In this document: piece by piece, positions 33,334 to 41,979 of the stretch
How positions within the stretch are numbered: the first letter of the stretch is position 1
How the letters are laid out: each line of letters begins with the position of its first letter
NCBI GenBank assembly: GCA_964398355.1
Contig: CAYNMM010000100.1
Location: forward strand, 1-42,183
Origin: WFZT01 sp964398355
Lineage (GTDB): Bacteria; Hydrothermota; Hydrothermia; B15-G9; WFZT01
Direction of reading: 5' to 3'
DNA length: 42,183 bases
Program-made: the position numbers and the translations under genes
Notes under the pieces: generated by a model
Database searches by the model: none
The model's input: only the letters and a program-made list of their open reading frames with translations
What the model was told of the DNA's origin: nothing

Positions 33334-34656
33334 TCACTCCAACATTTCTATGAATGAATCGAGCCTTGATTTCACCTGTTCTTCTGCAAATGCACGAGGA
33401 TCATTGTGGTCTGCTTCAAGCAAGAGGGCTGGTATTCCATTTTCTCTTATGAGTTTATTCCTCTGATCGACCTGACCAATTGAATATGGCTTGCAGGATC
33501 TGTCTGAATGTAAAATTGCACCATCAAGTTTGAATTCACCTATCATTTCCTTCATTTTCTGAAGTTTGTAACCCGTGCCACGATTGAGGATTGGGTAGAT
33601 GTAAGTTTTTGCCATCGATTCAATAGGTCTATCAGGATCAATAAGGGGAGCGAGTTCTCCCCACGCCATAGTATAGGTTGATGCCACAACTGATATACCG
33701 TGTTCACCGAGATATTCAGCGAGAAATCTCAGCTTATACCATACAGGGAGATTATCCCAGAGGAGCCTTTTCCTCTCATTTTTTACTGCACCGATTCCCT
33801 TCTGTATCCTTTCGTCAACTTCTTTTAGCATGGCGGCATAGAAATCAACGGTTTCTGCCTTCCCCCGCATTTCTACAATTGGGGCCATGTGAATGAACTG
33901 GTCAAATACCGATATCGGCGCTGGTTTTACCTTACCTCTGTACATAATCTCGAGCCACAATTCAGAGGCTTCTTTACTGAGTCTGACGACTTCTTTCAAC
34001 TTCTTATAGCTGAGATTCCTCCCCGCTACTTTTTCTGCGATCGGGATAGAGGCCTCAAGTTGTTTTTTCACGTACTCAATGGCATGATCAGAGGCTTCAG
34101 TGTAAACAAAAGGTGTGTCTATTAAAATGATAGGTACATTGAAATGTTTTGCTAATACCCTGTACCAGAATAAGACAGTTTGACAGATATTGGTACAGGC
34201 CAGAAGTAAATCCGGTTTTGGAAGTTTTCCGACCGGGGTTTTCCCGGATAGCATAGACCCGATGTCTGTTCTCGCATAGGAACATATATCCCGGGAGAAA
34301 CCGTAATTTTCCGCCTCTTCTAAAAGCTGAAGTGCATACCTCCTCGCACCGCAGAGTGCACCGTGATTTTCCGGGTACAGGACGTAAAATCCAAGTGCTT
34401 GGAGAATTTCAACCGGTCCACCTGAAGTGACCCACGCAACTGGCTTATGCCCGTTGGCATACCTTCCTTCCAGATAATGTCTGGAAATTAACTCTTTTGT
34501 TCGTGTACTAATCTTTAAAGGGGGAGCGAGAATATCGGTCCTCCATTTTCTGGGAACGCGAAATTTCCTTTCAGCCTTAAACCTCTCGAGTTTAAGATAA
34601 GTCGTACCCAGTAGTTTGACGTTCCAGAAATAATCTAAGTGAGCTTTAAGACTCAT
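33334..34656 (-). CDS. 2-hydroxyacyl-CoA dehydratase/benzoyl-CoA reductase family subunit (440 residues)
   Basis: This subunit of an iron-sulfur enzyme belongs to the HgdA/HgdB-BcrB/BcrC family, which removes water from 2-hydroxyacyl-CoA or reduces aromatic CoA esters by a ketyl radical route. The family fold is seen in PVAWVTSGGPVEILQALGF and YPENHGALCGARR. Candidate cluster cysteines are C102, C125 (DICSYARTDIG), C154/C158 (ACTNICQ) and C388 (HSDRSCKPYSIGQ). IARTDIG-like and DRSCK motifs are typical of the alpha-type subunit. Its start overlaps the stop of the partner subunit by 4 bp. It cannot be assigned to a substrate from sequence. Confidence 0.87.
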   Translation of the reverse strand: MSLKAHLDYFWNVKLLGTTYLKLERFKAERKFRVPRKWRTDILAPPLKISTRTKELISRHYLEGRYANGHKPVAWVTSGGPVEILQALGFYVLYPENHGALCGARRYALQLLEEAENYGFSRDICSYARTDIGSMLSGKTPVGKLPKPDLLLACTNICQTVLFWYRVLAKHFNVPIILIDTPFVYTEASDHAIEYVKKQLEASIPIAEKVAGRNLSYKKLKEVVRLSKEASELWLEIMYRGKVKPAPISVFDQFIHMAPIVEMRGKAETVDFYAAMLKEVDERIQKGIGAVKNERKRLLWDNLPVWYKLRFLAEYLGEHGISVVASTYTMAWGELAPLIDPDRPIESMAKTYIYPILNRGTGYKLQKMKEMIGEFKLDGAILHSDRSCKPYSIGQVDQRNKLIRENGIPALLLEADHNDPRAFAEEQVKSRLDSFIEMLE

Positions 34657-35765
34657 TCCAGCACCTCCAGAAATGCTGTTAGTCTTGTAATTGTCTGATG
34701 AGGAAGAGGATCTCCAATGTCAATTTCAACATGCACGGACGGGATTCCTGATTTTTTGAGCAAGTCCCTTAATTCTGGTAGATCAAAAAGTTCAGGCTCA
34801 CAGAATTTTACGGTGTAGAAAATGATGCCTCTTGCCCCGGTTTTCTCAGAAAGATTTTTCAAATGTTCGAATCTTTCCTCAATCAAACTCCCTCTCGTAA
34901 CATCAGGTGGAGCATTCATTATCGTCTCAGCCATTCTTTCTATTGGATCGTCGGATACTCCTGGTGAATAAAGTCTACGGCCGCAACAGGCAAGATCATC
35001 AGCGATAACCTTGCCACCTGCTTCCTCTATTGCATTCAAAATCTCCATAGGCTCTGGAACAATACCGGATAAAATTACAGGGATCCCATCATCTCCTGCC
35101 TCAGATGCATTAGAAATTTCATCGGCAATTTTTATAAAATCTTCTGCTGGTAAGAATTCTCTTGAGCGAATTATTTTATAAAATTCATAGTTGGACATCG
35201 AACGTACAGATTCGTTTCTGATCCTACTTTCATAGATTTGGTGAAGTTTCAGATCCGCGAGCTCTTCAATTTCTATTCTCATCATCATTGTATCGCGATC
35301 CGGTCTCTTACCGGTTATGTTTGAAAGTTTGACGTAAAGGCTGCGTATTTCATCCTTCAGAAAGTCAAGGTCTTCTCTACGTCTGCCGCGTGGGAGATAA
35401 AAAGGTAGGACAGGCTGTTTGGGCCTCACAAAGTCTATCAGAATGCTACCGAGTCCCTGTAACGAATCACAGGCATGGGGTACAATGATAAGATCTGTTA
35501 CATCAAGTCCTCCTGTTTTGATGAATGAAAGTGCGTTGTGCACAACCGAGCACACGTATGGCTGTAGATGAGCGCCACCGTAACTTACATCCACGTGCGG
35601 GGGACCCCAAACTTCGACTGGGAGAAAATCGAATGATCGAAGTAATGCACGTGGATAGTGAATTGGTAAAACAGCGGCAATTCTCCCACCACTTGCTTTA
35701 AATTTGTCACAAATTTCACGTCTACGAGGTATCTTAATCATATTTTTAGAAGGTCTTCTAAACAC
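34653..35765 (-). CDS. 2-hydroxyacyl-CoA dehydratase/benzoyl-CoA reductase family subunit (370 residues)
   Basis: This partner subunit of the preceding protein has the family core AAVLPIHYPRALLRSFDFLPV and PYVCSVVHNALSF near 70-82 with C72. C99 is in IVPHACDSLQG, CC260-261 in VIADDLACCGRR, and C322 in TVKFCEPELFD. These positions suit cluster ligation. It starts with GTG at 35765, preceded by a weak AGAGAAGAG. ATG 35741 (MIKIPRRREI) has no ribosome site and is the alternative start. It overlaps the 440-residue gene's start by 4 bp and follows the ligase by 16 bp. Together with the activase it would make one oxygen-sensitive two-component enzyme. Confidence 0.86.
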   Translation of the reverse strand: MFRRPSKNMIKIPRRREICDKFKASGGRIAAVLPIHYPRALLRSFDFLPVEVWGPPHVDVSYGGAHLQPYVCSVVHNALSFIKTGGLDVTDLIIVPHACDSLQGLGSILIDFVRPKQPVLPFYLPRGRRREDLDFLKDEIRSLYVKLSNITGKRPDRDTMMMRIEIEELADLKLHQIYESRIRNESVRSMSNYEFYKIIRSREFLPAEDFIKIADEISNASEAGDDGIPVILSGIVPEPMEILNAIEEAGGKVIADDLACCGRRLYSPGVSDDPIERMAETIMNAPPDVTRGSLIEERFEHLKNLSEKTGARGIIFYTVKFCEPELFDLPELRDLLKKSGIPSVHVEIDIGDPLPHQTITRLTAFLEVLE

Positions 35766-35781
35766 ATAGACTCTTCTCTAT

Positions 35782-37449
35782 TCAATTTTTCTTGTGTTTT
35801 TTTATCTCTTCTTCCCTCAGGACGCGTCTCAAGATTTTTCCGATCGCACTCTTTGGCAACTCTTTTCTGAATTCAATCTCAGATGGCACCTTATAGGGCG
35901 CAAGATGTTTTTTGAAATACTCGATAAACTCTTCGGCTGTGGCTGTAACTCCCTCTTTGAGCACAATAAAAACTTTTATCTTCTCTCCTTTAAATTCATC
36001 AGGCACCCCTACTGTTATTCCTTCTTTTACTTTTGGATGTCTATAGAGAATTTCATCAATTTCACGTGGGAAAACGTTAAATCCACCAACGATTATTAGA
36101 TCCTTTTTCCTGTCGGTTATGTAAAAATACCCATCTTCATCCATGTAGCCAATGTCTCCCGTATATAGCCATCCATCTTTTATAGCCTCCGCAGTTTCTT
36201 CAGGCTTATTATAGTATCCGAGCATCACCGTGGGTGTCTTCAACACAATCTCTCCAATTTCTCCTGGAGGAAGATCTTTTTTACCATCAAGAGAGACAAT
36301 TTTTGCGTCAACATCTGGAAATGGCAATCCAATACTCCCCACCTTATGTTTACCTTTCAAGGGATTTGCCATAATTGCAGTTACTGCTTCGGTCAGGCCA
36401 TACCCTTCAATAGCCCTTCCACCGGTTTTTTTCTCAAAATTATCTTTAATAGCGGCAGTTAAAGGAGCTGCACCAACCCATATAGCTTTCAAGCTTGAAA
36501 AATCGTATTTTTCAACATTTTTCACCGCGGATAATGCTACAAGTATAGTAGGGACCACAGCAGTTTGTGTGGGTTTATATTTGTCTATGGTTTTTGCCAT
36601 CTCCCTTGCACTAAATCTTGGTAGCATCACAATGGACATACCGGAGAGTAGTGCTGCATTCATAGTTACATTCATCCCATACCCATGGAAAAAGGGTAAA
36701 ACTGCGAGCATCCTCTCTTTTTCATTCAAATGTCCCCATGTTTTTATCATATATGCATTTGCCACGACGGCATAGTGAGAAAGCATAATACCTTTGGCCA
36801 CGCCTGTTGTACCGCCAGAATATATTATGATACCAAGTCCATCAGGTTTTACCTCAACTGGCGTGAAATATCCAATAGATGTGGACAGCATATTCTTCAT
36901 ATTGTAAAACTCACCATAAGCCTCTTTTTTAGCTTTCTTAACTGAGGTGTTTTCTCGCATTTTCTGGACAAAGCTTAAAGGGAATGGTAAAAAATCAGCA
37001 ATGTATGAAAAGATCACTCTCTTCAATGGTGTAGTCCTGGTCAATTTTGCCACTTTTTCACCGAACATAGGGATGGTGACAACTGTTCTGGCCCCTGAAT
37101 CATTGAAATGGAATTCAAGTTCATGTGCCGTGTATAGAGGATTCAATGGAACCACAATAGCTCCAGCCTTCAAAGCCCCAAAATACGCAATAACATAACC
37201 CGGGAAATTTGGTAATAATAAAGCCACCTTTTCCCCCTTCCCTATTCCCATATCAATAAGAGATTTTGCAAACCTGTCGGAAAACTCTTTTAGCTCACGA
37301 TAGGTCAGCTTTTTCCCGTAAAAGATGGAGGCAGTACGATCCGGGAACATTTTAGCAGTATCATCGAGAATACGATAAATGGGCATTCTCGGGTAATCTA
37401 TGCTATGGGGAACACCTTCATCATAAAATTTAAGCCATGGTCTATTCAT
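35782..37449 (-). CDS. AMP-binding acyl-CoA ligase
   Basis: This 555-residue member of the ANL superfamily would activate a carboxylic acid to its CoA thioester via an acyl-AMP. The P-loop is IIYSGGTTGVAKGIMLSH near 206-223, followed by AVLPFFHGYGMN, the A5 motif EGYGLTEAV near 343-351, and the hinge region YTGDIGYMDEDGYFYITDRK near 425-444. The catalytic Lys is in PKSAIGKILRRVLREEE near 528-544. Features resemble long-chain or aryl-CoA ligases; chain length cannot be read. It leads the dehydratase operon, so it may supply its substrate. GGAGGT stands before the ATG, in a leader that also holds the short palindrome ATGAAATTTTTTTCAT (37461-37476). Confidence 0.92.
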   Translation of the reverse strand: MNRPWLKFYDEGVPHSIDYPRMPIYRILDDTAKMFPDRTASIFYGKKLTYRELKEFSDRFAKSLIDMGIGKGEKVALLLPNFPGYVIAYFGALKAGAIVVPLNPLYTAHELEFHFNDSGARTVVTIPMFGEKVAKLTRTTPLKRVIFSYIADFLPFPLSFVQKMRENTSVKKAKKEAYGEFYNMKNMLSTSIGYFTPVEVKPDGLGIIIYSGGTTGVAKGIMLSHYAVVANAYMIKTWGHLNEKERMLAVLPFFHGYGMNVTMNAALLSGMSIVMLPRFSAREMAKTIDKYKPTQTAVVPTILVALSAVKNVEKYDFSSLKAIWVGAAPLTAAIKDNFEKKTGGRAIEGYGLTEAVTAIMANPLKGKHKVGSIGLPFPDVDAKIVSLDGKKDLPPGEIGEIVLKTPTVMLGYYNKPEETAEAIKDGWLYTGDIGYMDEDGYFYITDRKKDLIIVGGFNVFPREIDEILYRHPKVKEGITVGVPDEFKGEKIKVFIVLKEGVTATAEEFIEYFKKHLAPYKVPSEIEFRKELPKSAIGKILRRVLREEEIKKHKKN

Positions 37450-37694
37450 TATTTACCTCCATGAAATTTTTTTCATAGAAAATTATAATGGCAAAATGTT
37501 AATATATTTCAACCCTGAGTCAAGAATTCCCTGATGCGAAAAATTTAGAAAGAATAAATAAGTTAGGTTTACAGGGCGTAATCTTCAGGGAGATGTAAAA
37601 TCTGGCGATGGAATCCGGTTAAATTTATTATCAGCTTATTTTATTAATTTCAGCTCTTTAGACCGATGTAAAATACCACCCCCTCCGGATAATT

Positions 37695-39152
37695 TTATCC
37701 TTTAACTACCGCGAGTGGTTTCAGTTTAGCAACTTTCCTTGAAATACCGGCCTTATGGACTGTGTCAACAACTATGTTGACGTCCTTGTAAGCTTCAGGG
37801 GCTTCTTCAACAAGAACCCTCCTTGAGTGGGCTTTTACAAGTATTCCTTGTTCTCGGAGCTCTCTTTCGAGGGGCCTGTCCCAGAGTCTTTTTTTCGCCT
37901 GAGCGCGAGAGAGGACACGCCCTGCTCCATGACAGGTAGAGCCAAAAGTTTCACGCATGGCTTTCTCCGTTCCGACAAGGATGTAAGAAGCAGTCCCCAT
38001 ATCTCCTGGGATCAGAACCGGCTGACCAACCTTCCTATAAATTTCCGGTACCTCCGGTCTTCCCGCTGCAAAAGCACGAGTTGCCCCTTTTCTATGCACT
38101 ACCAGTTTCCTCTTTTTACCATCAACAATATGGTCCTCAATTTTTGCAATGTTGTGGGCAACATCGTAAACGAGATGTAACCCAAGAGATCTTGCACTCT
38201 TTCCAAAAACTTTAGAAACACTTTCCCTTACCCAGTGTGTGATGAATTGCCTGTTTGCCCAGGCATAATTAGCAGCAGAAACCATTGCTCCAAAATAACT
38301 TTGTCCCTCTCTGGATTTAAAAGGAACACAAGCGAGCTGCCTGTCTGGAACCCTTATCCCATATTTGTTCATTGCTCGCCCGAGTGTCTTGACGTAATCA
38401 TCACACACCTGATGACCAAAGCCACGGGAACCGGTGTGAATCATAAAAGTTATGTATCCCTTCCTCAGTCCGAAAACATCAGCAACTTTTTCGTCGTATA
38501 TTTCTTCAACAACCTGAACCTCCAGGAAATGGTTACCGGCACCAAGTGAACCCAGCTGGGGTCTTCCCCTCTCCCGTGCGCGAGACGAGACTTTAGAGGG
38601 ATCGGCTCCTTTCATTTCTCCTCCTTCTTCTATCCTCTGAAGGTCTTCCTCAAATCCATATCCCTGTTCAACAACCCATCTGGCCCCCTTTACCATGACA
38701 GCGTCAAGATCCTTATTCGAAACACGAATTTTCCCTCCAACCCCCACACCAGCTGGAACATTCTCATAAATTGCCTGTATAACTTTTTCCAGTCTCGGCT
38801 GTAACTCCTCTAATTTGATATCACTCCTTATTATGCGTACACCACAGTTTATGTCATATCCGACTCCACCCGGTGAAATTACCCCTTCCTCGATATCAAA
38901 AGCTGCAACTCCACCAATAGGGAAACCGTATCCCCAGTGTATATCAGGCATAGCAAGTGAATATTTCACTATACCAGGCATACACGCAACATTCGCCACC
39001 TGTTCAGGTGCCTGATCATGTTTGATACTTTCTATCAGTTCGTCAGTAGCATAAATCAAACCGGGAACCTTCATACAGGATTTGTAGCTTCTTGGAATTT
39101 CCCATTTTGCAACATCTAATTTTTTTAAAGGTCCTTTCCATAAATTTCCCAT
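37695..39152 (-). CDS. rtcB: RNA ligase RtcB
   Basis: RtcB joins RNA 3'-phosphate (or 2',3'-cyclic phosphate) to 5'-OH ends using GTP and Mn2+, in tRNA splicing or RNA repair. The 485-residue protein has the metal and guanylation motifs GVGYDINCGVR near 97-107, GAGNHFLEVQ, HTGSRGFGHQ, YDVAHNIAKIE, HRKGATRAF and FGSTCHGAGR. Its full length matches archaeal-type RtcB (about 480) rather than the 400-residue E. coli form. I prefer the ATG at 39152, because AGAGGT stands 6 nt before it; an ATG two codons earlier (39158) directly abuts AGAGGT and overlaps the lipid-kinase stop. No archease gene is in the window. Confidence 0.95.
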   Translation of the reverse strand: MGNLWKGPLKKLDVAKWEIPRSYKSCMKVPGLIYATDELIESIKHDQAPEQVANVACMPGIVKYSLAMPDIHWGYGFPIGGVAAFDIEEGVISPGGVGYDINCGVRIIRSDIKLEELQPRLEKVIQAIYENVPAGVGVGGKIRVSNKDLDAVMVKGARWVVEQGYGFEEDLQRIEEGGEMKGADPSKVSSRARERGRPQLGSLGAGNHFLEVQVVEEIYDEKVADVFGLRKGYITFMIHTGSRGFGHQVCDDYVKTLGRAMNKYGIRVPDRQLACVPFKSREGQSYFGAMVSAANYAWANRQFITHWVRESVSKVFGKSARSLGLHLVYDVAHNIAKIEDHIVDGKKRKLVVHRKGATRAFAAGRPEVPEIYRKVGQPVLIPGDMGTASYILVGTEKAMRETFGSTCHGAGRVLSRAQAKKRLWDRPLERELREQGILVKAHSRRVLVEEAPEAYKDVNIVVDTVHKAGISRKVAKLKPLAVVKG

Positions 39153-39154
39153 AC

Positions 39155-40069
39155 TCATACCTCTCTTTTTGTTATTATTCTTAATGCCTTTTCTCGAATA
39201 CGAAAGGTTGCTGGTAATTTCCCCGTAAGCTCTCCATCCATTTCAAGCATAACTTCCTCATGAGAATTTAATCTAATCTCTCGTCCTGTAAAATGCTCAA
39301 CTTCATCAATATAAACGTGTTCCCCTTTATAAACAAGGGGTAAATTTTTTACAAATTTCCTCCTCGTGGTTTTCTTGATGAGTATAATTTCAAGTTTTCC
39401 ATCATCAGGTTTGGCCATGGGAGCAATGTACATTCCTCCCGCAAAGTATCTACCATTTGCTACAATAGTAGATATTATATTGAATTTTCCAATTTCAACT
39501 CCATCAATATTTAGAGAAATTTTGTAAGTTTTGAGGTTTACAATACTCCTTAACACCCCGTAAAGGAAGGCCAGCTTTCCTCCCAGCACTTTAGGAGCAC
39601 CATCAACATTTATCACAGTATCACCTCCGAGGCCAGCGTCAGCTGCATTAACAAAAATACGGGTTGCACTGTTACCGGAAAAAGTAGTGTATTCAACTTC
39701 AACTATGTCGAAGTTCCTGATAATCCCATTCTTCAAAGTATCAATTGCTTCCATATAATTGTTTCCAACAGAAACTGTTTTTACAAAATCTGCACCTGTG
39801 CCACAATCAATTATACCAAGGGTTACAGTTTTCTTCGCGAGATAAATACCGTTAACAACTTCGTTTGTCGTGCCATCCCCGCCTACAGCCACCAGAGTCT
39901 CAATTCCTTCGATCGAAGACTCTCTCGCAATTTTTATAGCATGAAGATGGTATTCTGTGAAAACGACATCAAATTCTTTAAGTACACTGCGAGCATAAGA
40001 TTCAAGCACAGGCCACTTTTTACGTGCCCTGTTTGCACCAGCAGTTGGATTTACAATAAACCTAATCAC
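39155..40069 (-). CDS. YegS/DagK-type lipid kinase
   Basis: This 304-residue member of the diacylglycerol/sphingosine kinase family opens with the nucleotide-binding NPTAGANRARKKWP near 7-20. The catalytic loop LVAVGGDGTTNEVVNGI is near 59-75, followed by LGIIDCGTGADFVKT near 84-98 and the C-terminal domain with GGMYIAPMAKPDDGKLEIIL. Such enzymes phosphorylate diacylglycerol or related lipids, often recycling lipid intermediates at the inner face of the membrane. Its stop overlaps the rtcB start region and its start overlaps the end of the TPR lipoprotein gene by 8 bp, so all three genes form one operon. The lipid substrate is unknown. Confidence 0.9.
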   Translation of the reverse strand: MIRFIVNPTAGANRARKKWPVLESYARSVLKEFDVVFTEYHLHAIKIARESSIEGIETLVAVGGDGTTNEVVNGIYLAKKTVTLGIIDCGTGADFVKTVSVGNNYMEAIDTLKNGIIRNFDIVEVEYTTFSGNSATRIFVNAADAGLGGDTVINVDGAPKVLGGKLAFLYGVLRSIVNLKTYKISLNIDGVEIGKFNIISTIVANGRYFAGGMYIAPMAKPDDGKLEIILIKKTTRRKFVKNLPLVYKGEHVYIDEVEHFTGREIRLNSHEEVMLEMDGELTGKLPATFRIREKALRIITKREV

Positions 40070-41360
40070 CTTTTATCAAATCTTCTGCCTGTTTTACATA
40101 AATTGAATTTTCGAATTTTTGCTTCAAAATTGTAAAATACTTATTTGAAGAATCAGGATTGTGAAAGATTTCTGTGTAAATGTAAACAAGGCCGTAAAGT
40201 GCGCGCTTGAGATCATCCTGAGAAGGTGCTGAGTCAATAACAGATTTGTAAATTTTTACCGCCTTCTCGGGTTTATTTATTTCAAATAAATAAAGCTCGG
40301 CTATTTTTAGTCTGACGTCTGTTGTATCTTTCTTATATTTTTCTATATCTGTGTAAGCAATATATTTTTGACGAGAAATGTCCGCAATCTCCAGGTTTAC
40401 TCTTGAATTACTCGCCTTTTTGAACCACTCAATTGCTTTTTTGATTGAATCCATTTGTTCATATTCATTGGCAATTATGTACGCGGAGAGCTGTCCGTAT
40501 TTTCCGTATTTGTTTTCTTTGTAAACCTGCTCAAATCGTTTTATGGCATCTGATCTTTCCCCTTTCTTCATCAGAATTTTTGCGATCCTGTACTCTATGC
40601 CCGGTTTCCTTCTGTCATGTGGTGGAAGATCGATTTTCTCAAGGATTTCCTTTGCTCTATCTAAACTATCCATTTGAAAATAAACATCTCCAAGCAAAAC
40701 TTGACTTTCCACCTTGATGGAATCGGATAATACGAATTTCTGAAGGTCCTTGAGATATTTTATTGCATCCTGGTACTTCTTTGTTTTGTATGAACATTTT
40801 GCAGCGAGCAAAAGGGCGTCAATCCGCTTATCCTCACTCAGCTTTTTCCTGTTTAAAAGGGGTGTAAGTTCCACAAGTGCTTTGTCACATTTTCCTTCCA
40901 GGGCGAGGGACCGAGCCAGTAATAAAGTCGCTTCCTCGAGAGTAGTTTTTGAACTTTGCTTCAACATTTCACGAGCAACTTCAGGCTTTCCAGACTCTAT
41001 AAGTAATCGTGCATATTCTACCTTGGCTTTCGGCACATATTTACTATTGGGGAAAAACTTAAAAAGTTCTTCAAATTTTCTTCTTGCCTTGTGTCTGTTG
41101 CCGATTCTTAAATAAGAGATCGCCATTAGATAAAGGGCATCATCAACATATTTAGAATTTGGATAAAATTCAAGAATTTTGGAACATTTTTCAATGACTT
41201 TCTCGTATTCCCTTCGCTCTTTTGGAGTTATCCTGTGAGTCTTGGCATATTCTTTCTCTGCTTCATTAAAATATTTTTTTGCATTATAAAAAGTATTGAA
41301 ATATGCGCAGCTACTAAGAAAAAATATGAAAAGTAAGGGAATTACACTAATTTTTCTCAC
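40062..41360 (-). CDS. TPR lipoprotein (BamD/YbgF-like)
   Basis: This 432-residue lipoprotein has a signal peptide RKISVIPLLFIFFLSSC (lipobox LSSC). A family-like opening follows, AYFNTFYNAKKYFNEAEKEY, and then at least eight tetratricopeptide-like helix pairs, such as KCSKILEFYPNSKYVDDALY and KFEELFKFFPNSKYVPKAKV. The layout resembles BamD and CpoB/YbgF proteins of outer-membrane assembly, but no specific function can be fixed. I chose GTG 41360: a TTGATA-17-CATAAT promoter ends 8 nt before it, whereas the TTG at 41366 lies too close to the -10 box. It leads the lipid kinase/rtcB operon. Confidence 0.85.
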   Translation of the reverse strand: MRKISVIPLLFIFFLSSCAYFNTFYNAKKYFNEAEKEYAKTHRITPKERREYEKVIEKCSKILEFYPNSKYVDDALYLMAISYLRIGNRHKARRKFEELFKFFPNSKYVPKAKVEYARLLIESGKPEVAREMLKQSSKTTLEEATLLLARSLALEGKCDKALVELTPLLNRKKLSEDKRIDALLLAAKCSYKTKKYQDAIKYLKDLQKFVLSDSIKVESQVLLGDVYFQMDSLDRAKEILEKIDLPPHDRRKPGIEYRIAKILMKKGERSDAIKRFEQVYKENKYGKYGQLSAYIIANEYEQMDSIKKAIEWFKKASNSRVNLEIADISRQKYIAYTDIEKYKKDTTDVRLKIAELYLFEINKPEKAVKIYKSVIDSAPSQDDLKRALYGLVYIYTEIFHNPDSSNKYFTILKQKFENSIYVKQAEDLIKGD

Positions 41361-41368
41361 AGTCAATG

Positions 41369-41397
41369 ATTATGACTAAAGAATAACCGAATATCAA
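41369..41397 (-). promoter_or_regulatory. predicted leaderless promoter of the TPR-lipid kinase-rtcB operon
   Basis: Minus-strand TTGATA (41397-41392), a 17-bp spacer and CATAAT (41374-41369) stand 8 nt before GTG 41360. No Shine-Dalgarno is present. Confidence 0.5.
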
Positions 41398-41445
41398 CAC
41401 CTGGTGCTGAGGTTAGGGGATAAGCTCAGGCATGGCATTTTCAAA

Positions 41446-41476
41446 ATTCCCCTCCAAACTTTGTTGGGAGGGGAAT
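41446..41476. repeat. perfect 10-bp hairpin
   Basis: ATTCCCCTCC (41446-41455) and GGAGGGGAAT (41467-41476) form a perfect stem around an 11-nt loop. A run resembling the CTGACATTACCC element follows directly (41483-41497). It is probably a module of the repeat-rich right end rather than a terminator, as no T-run follows. Confidence 0.5.
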
Positions 41477-41704
41477 AAAGGACTGACATTACCCGTGAAA
41501 ATTCCCAATGCAAGCATATAATCCATGATAACTACTTGACATAGTGTGTTCTTTGTTTGCAATGTGAACAACCAGAATATTCAATTTTTGTACAGAAACA
41601 GAGACTGGATTGAGTAGCAAAAGTCCGCCTGTTTTGTGGAATTTATTCTTCGGTGTTAATCCATCATATACAAGTTGATGTATAAATATTCCTCAAACTC
41701 AAAA

Positions 41705-41979
41705 TCATGGGTAATGTCAGCACCGTCCTCTTCCTCCAGGATACGTCAGCACTGTATGGAGGACACTTATCAATCTCCTCCCCCACTATTACGAGATTCC
41801 TTGAACCTTCGATAAATGTGCGGCGGGATGCCTATCAATCTCATCCCCCACAAGACAGATATCTTGTGTGGGAGGATAAAGGAGGAGGCAAAAGGGCAGA
41901 ATTGGCAGGAGAATATTGACCAGGACAAGCAATGGAGACTTTTGTTGCTCTCCCCTCAATCCCCTGACATTACCCATGA
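41705..41979. repeat. 275-bp segment with 16-bp perfect terminal inverted repeats
   Basis: TCATGGGTAATGTCAG (41705-41720) is repeated as its exact reverse complement at 41964-41979. One-mismatch or shorter copies lie at 41483-41498 and 29287-29298. Inside is a 19-bp direct repeat with one mismatch (41768-41786 and 41833-41851). No transposase or open frame of substance is present, so it resembles a small non-autonomous element. No target-site duplication was identified. Confidence 0.55.
41838..41965 (+). repeat. interspersed repeat family, partial copy D
   Basis: It shares the first half of copies A and B: a CCCCCACA...TGTGTGGG hairpin (41845-41873); GGATAAAGGAGGAGG; GGGCAGAATTGGCAGG; GCAATGGAGACTTTTG; and GCTCTCCCCTCAATCC. 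It ends against the CTGACATTACCC inverted repeat. Confidence 0.5.

Noticed and set aside
41768..41851. Two near-identical 19-bp C-rich repeats, considered as a CRISPR
   Set aside because: Only two copies, one spacer-sized gap, no cas genes and a compositionally simple motif.
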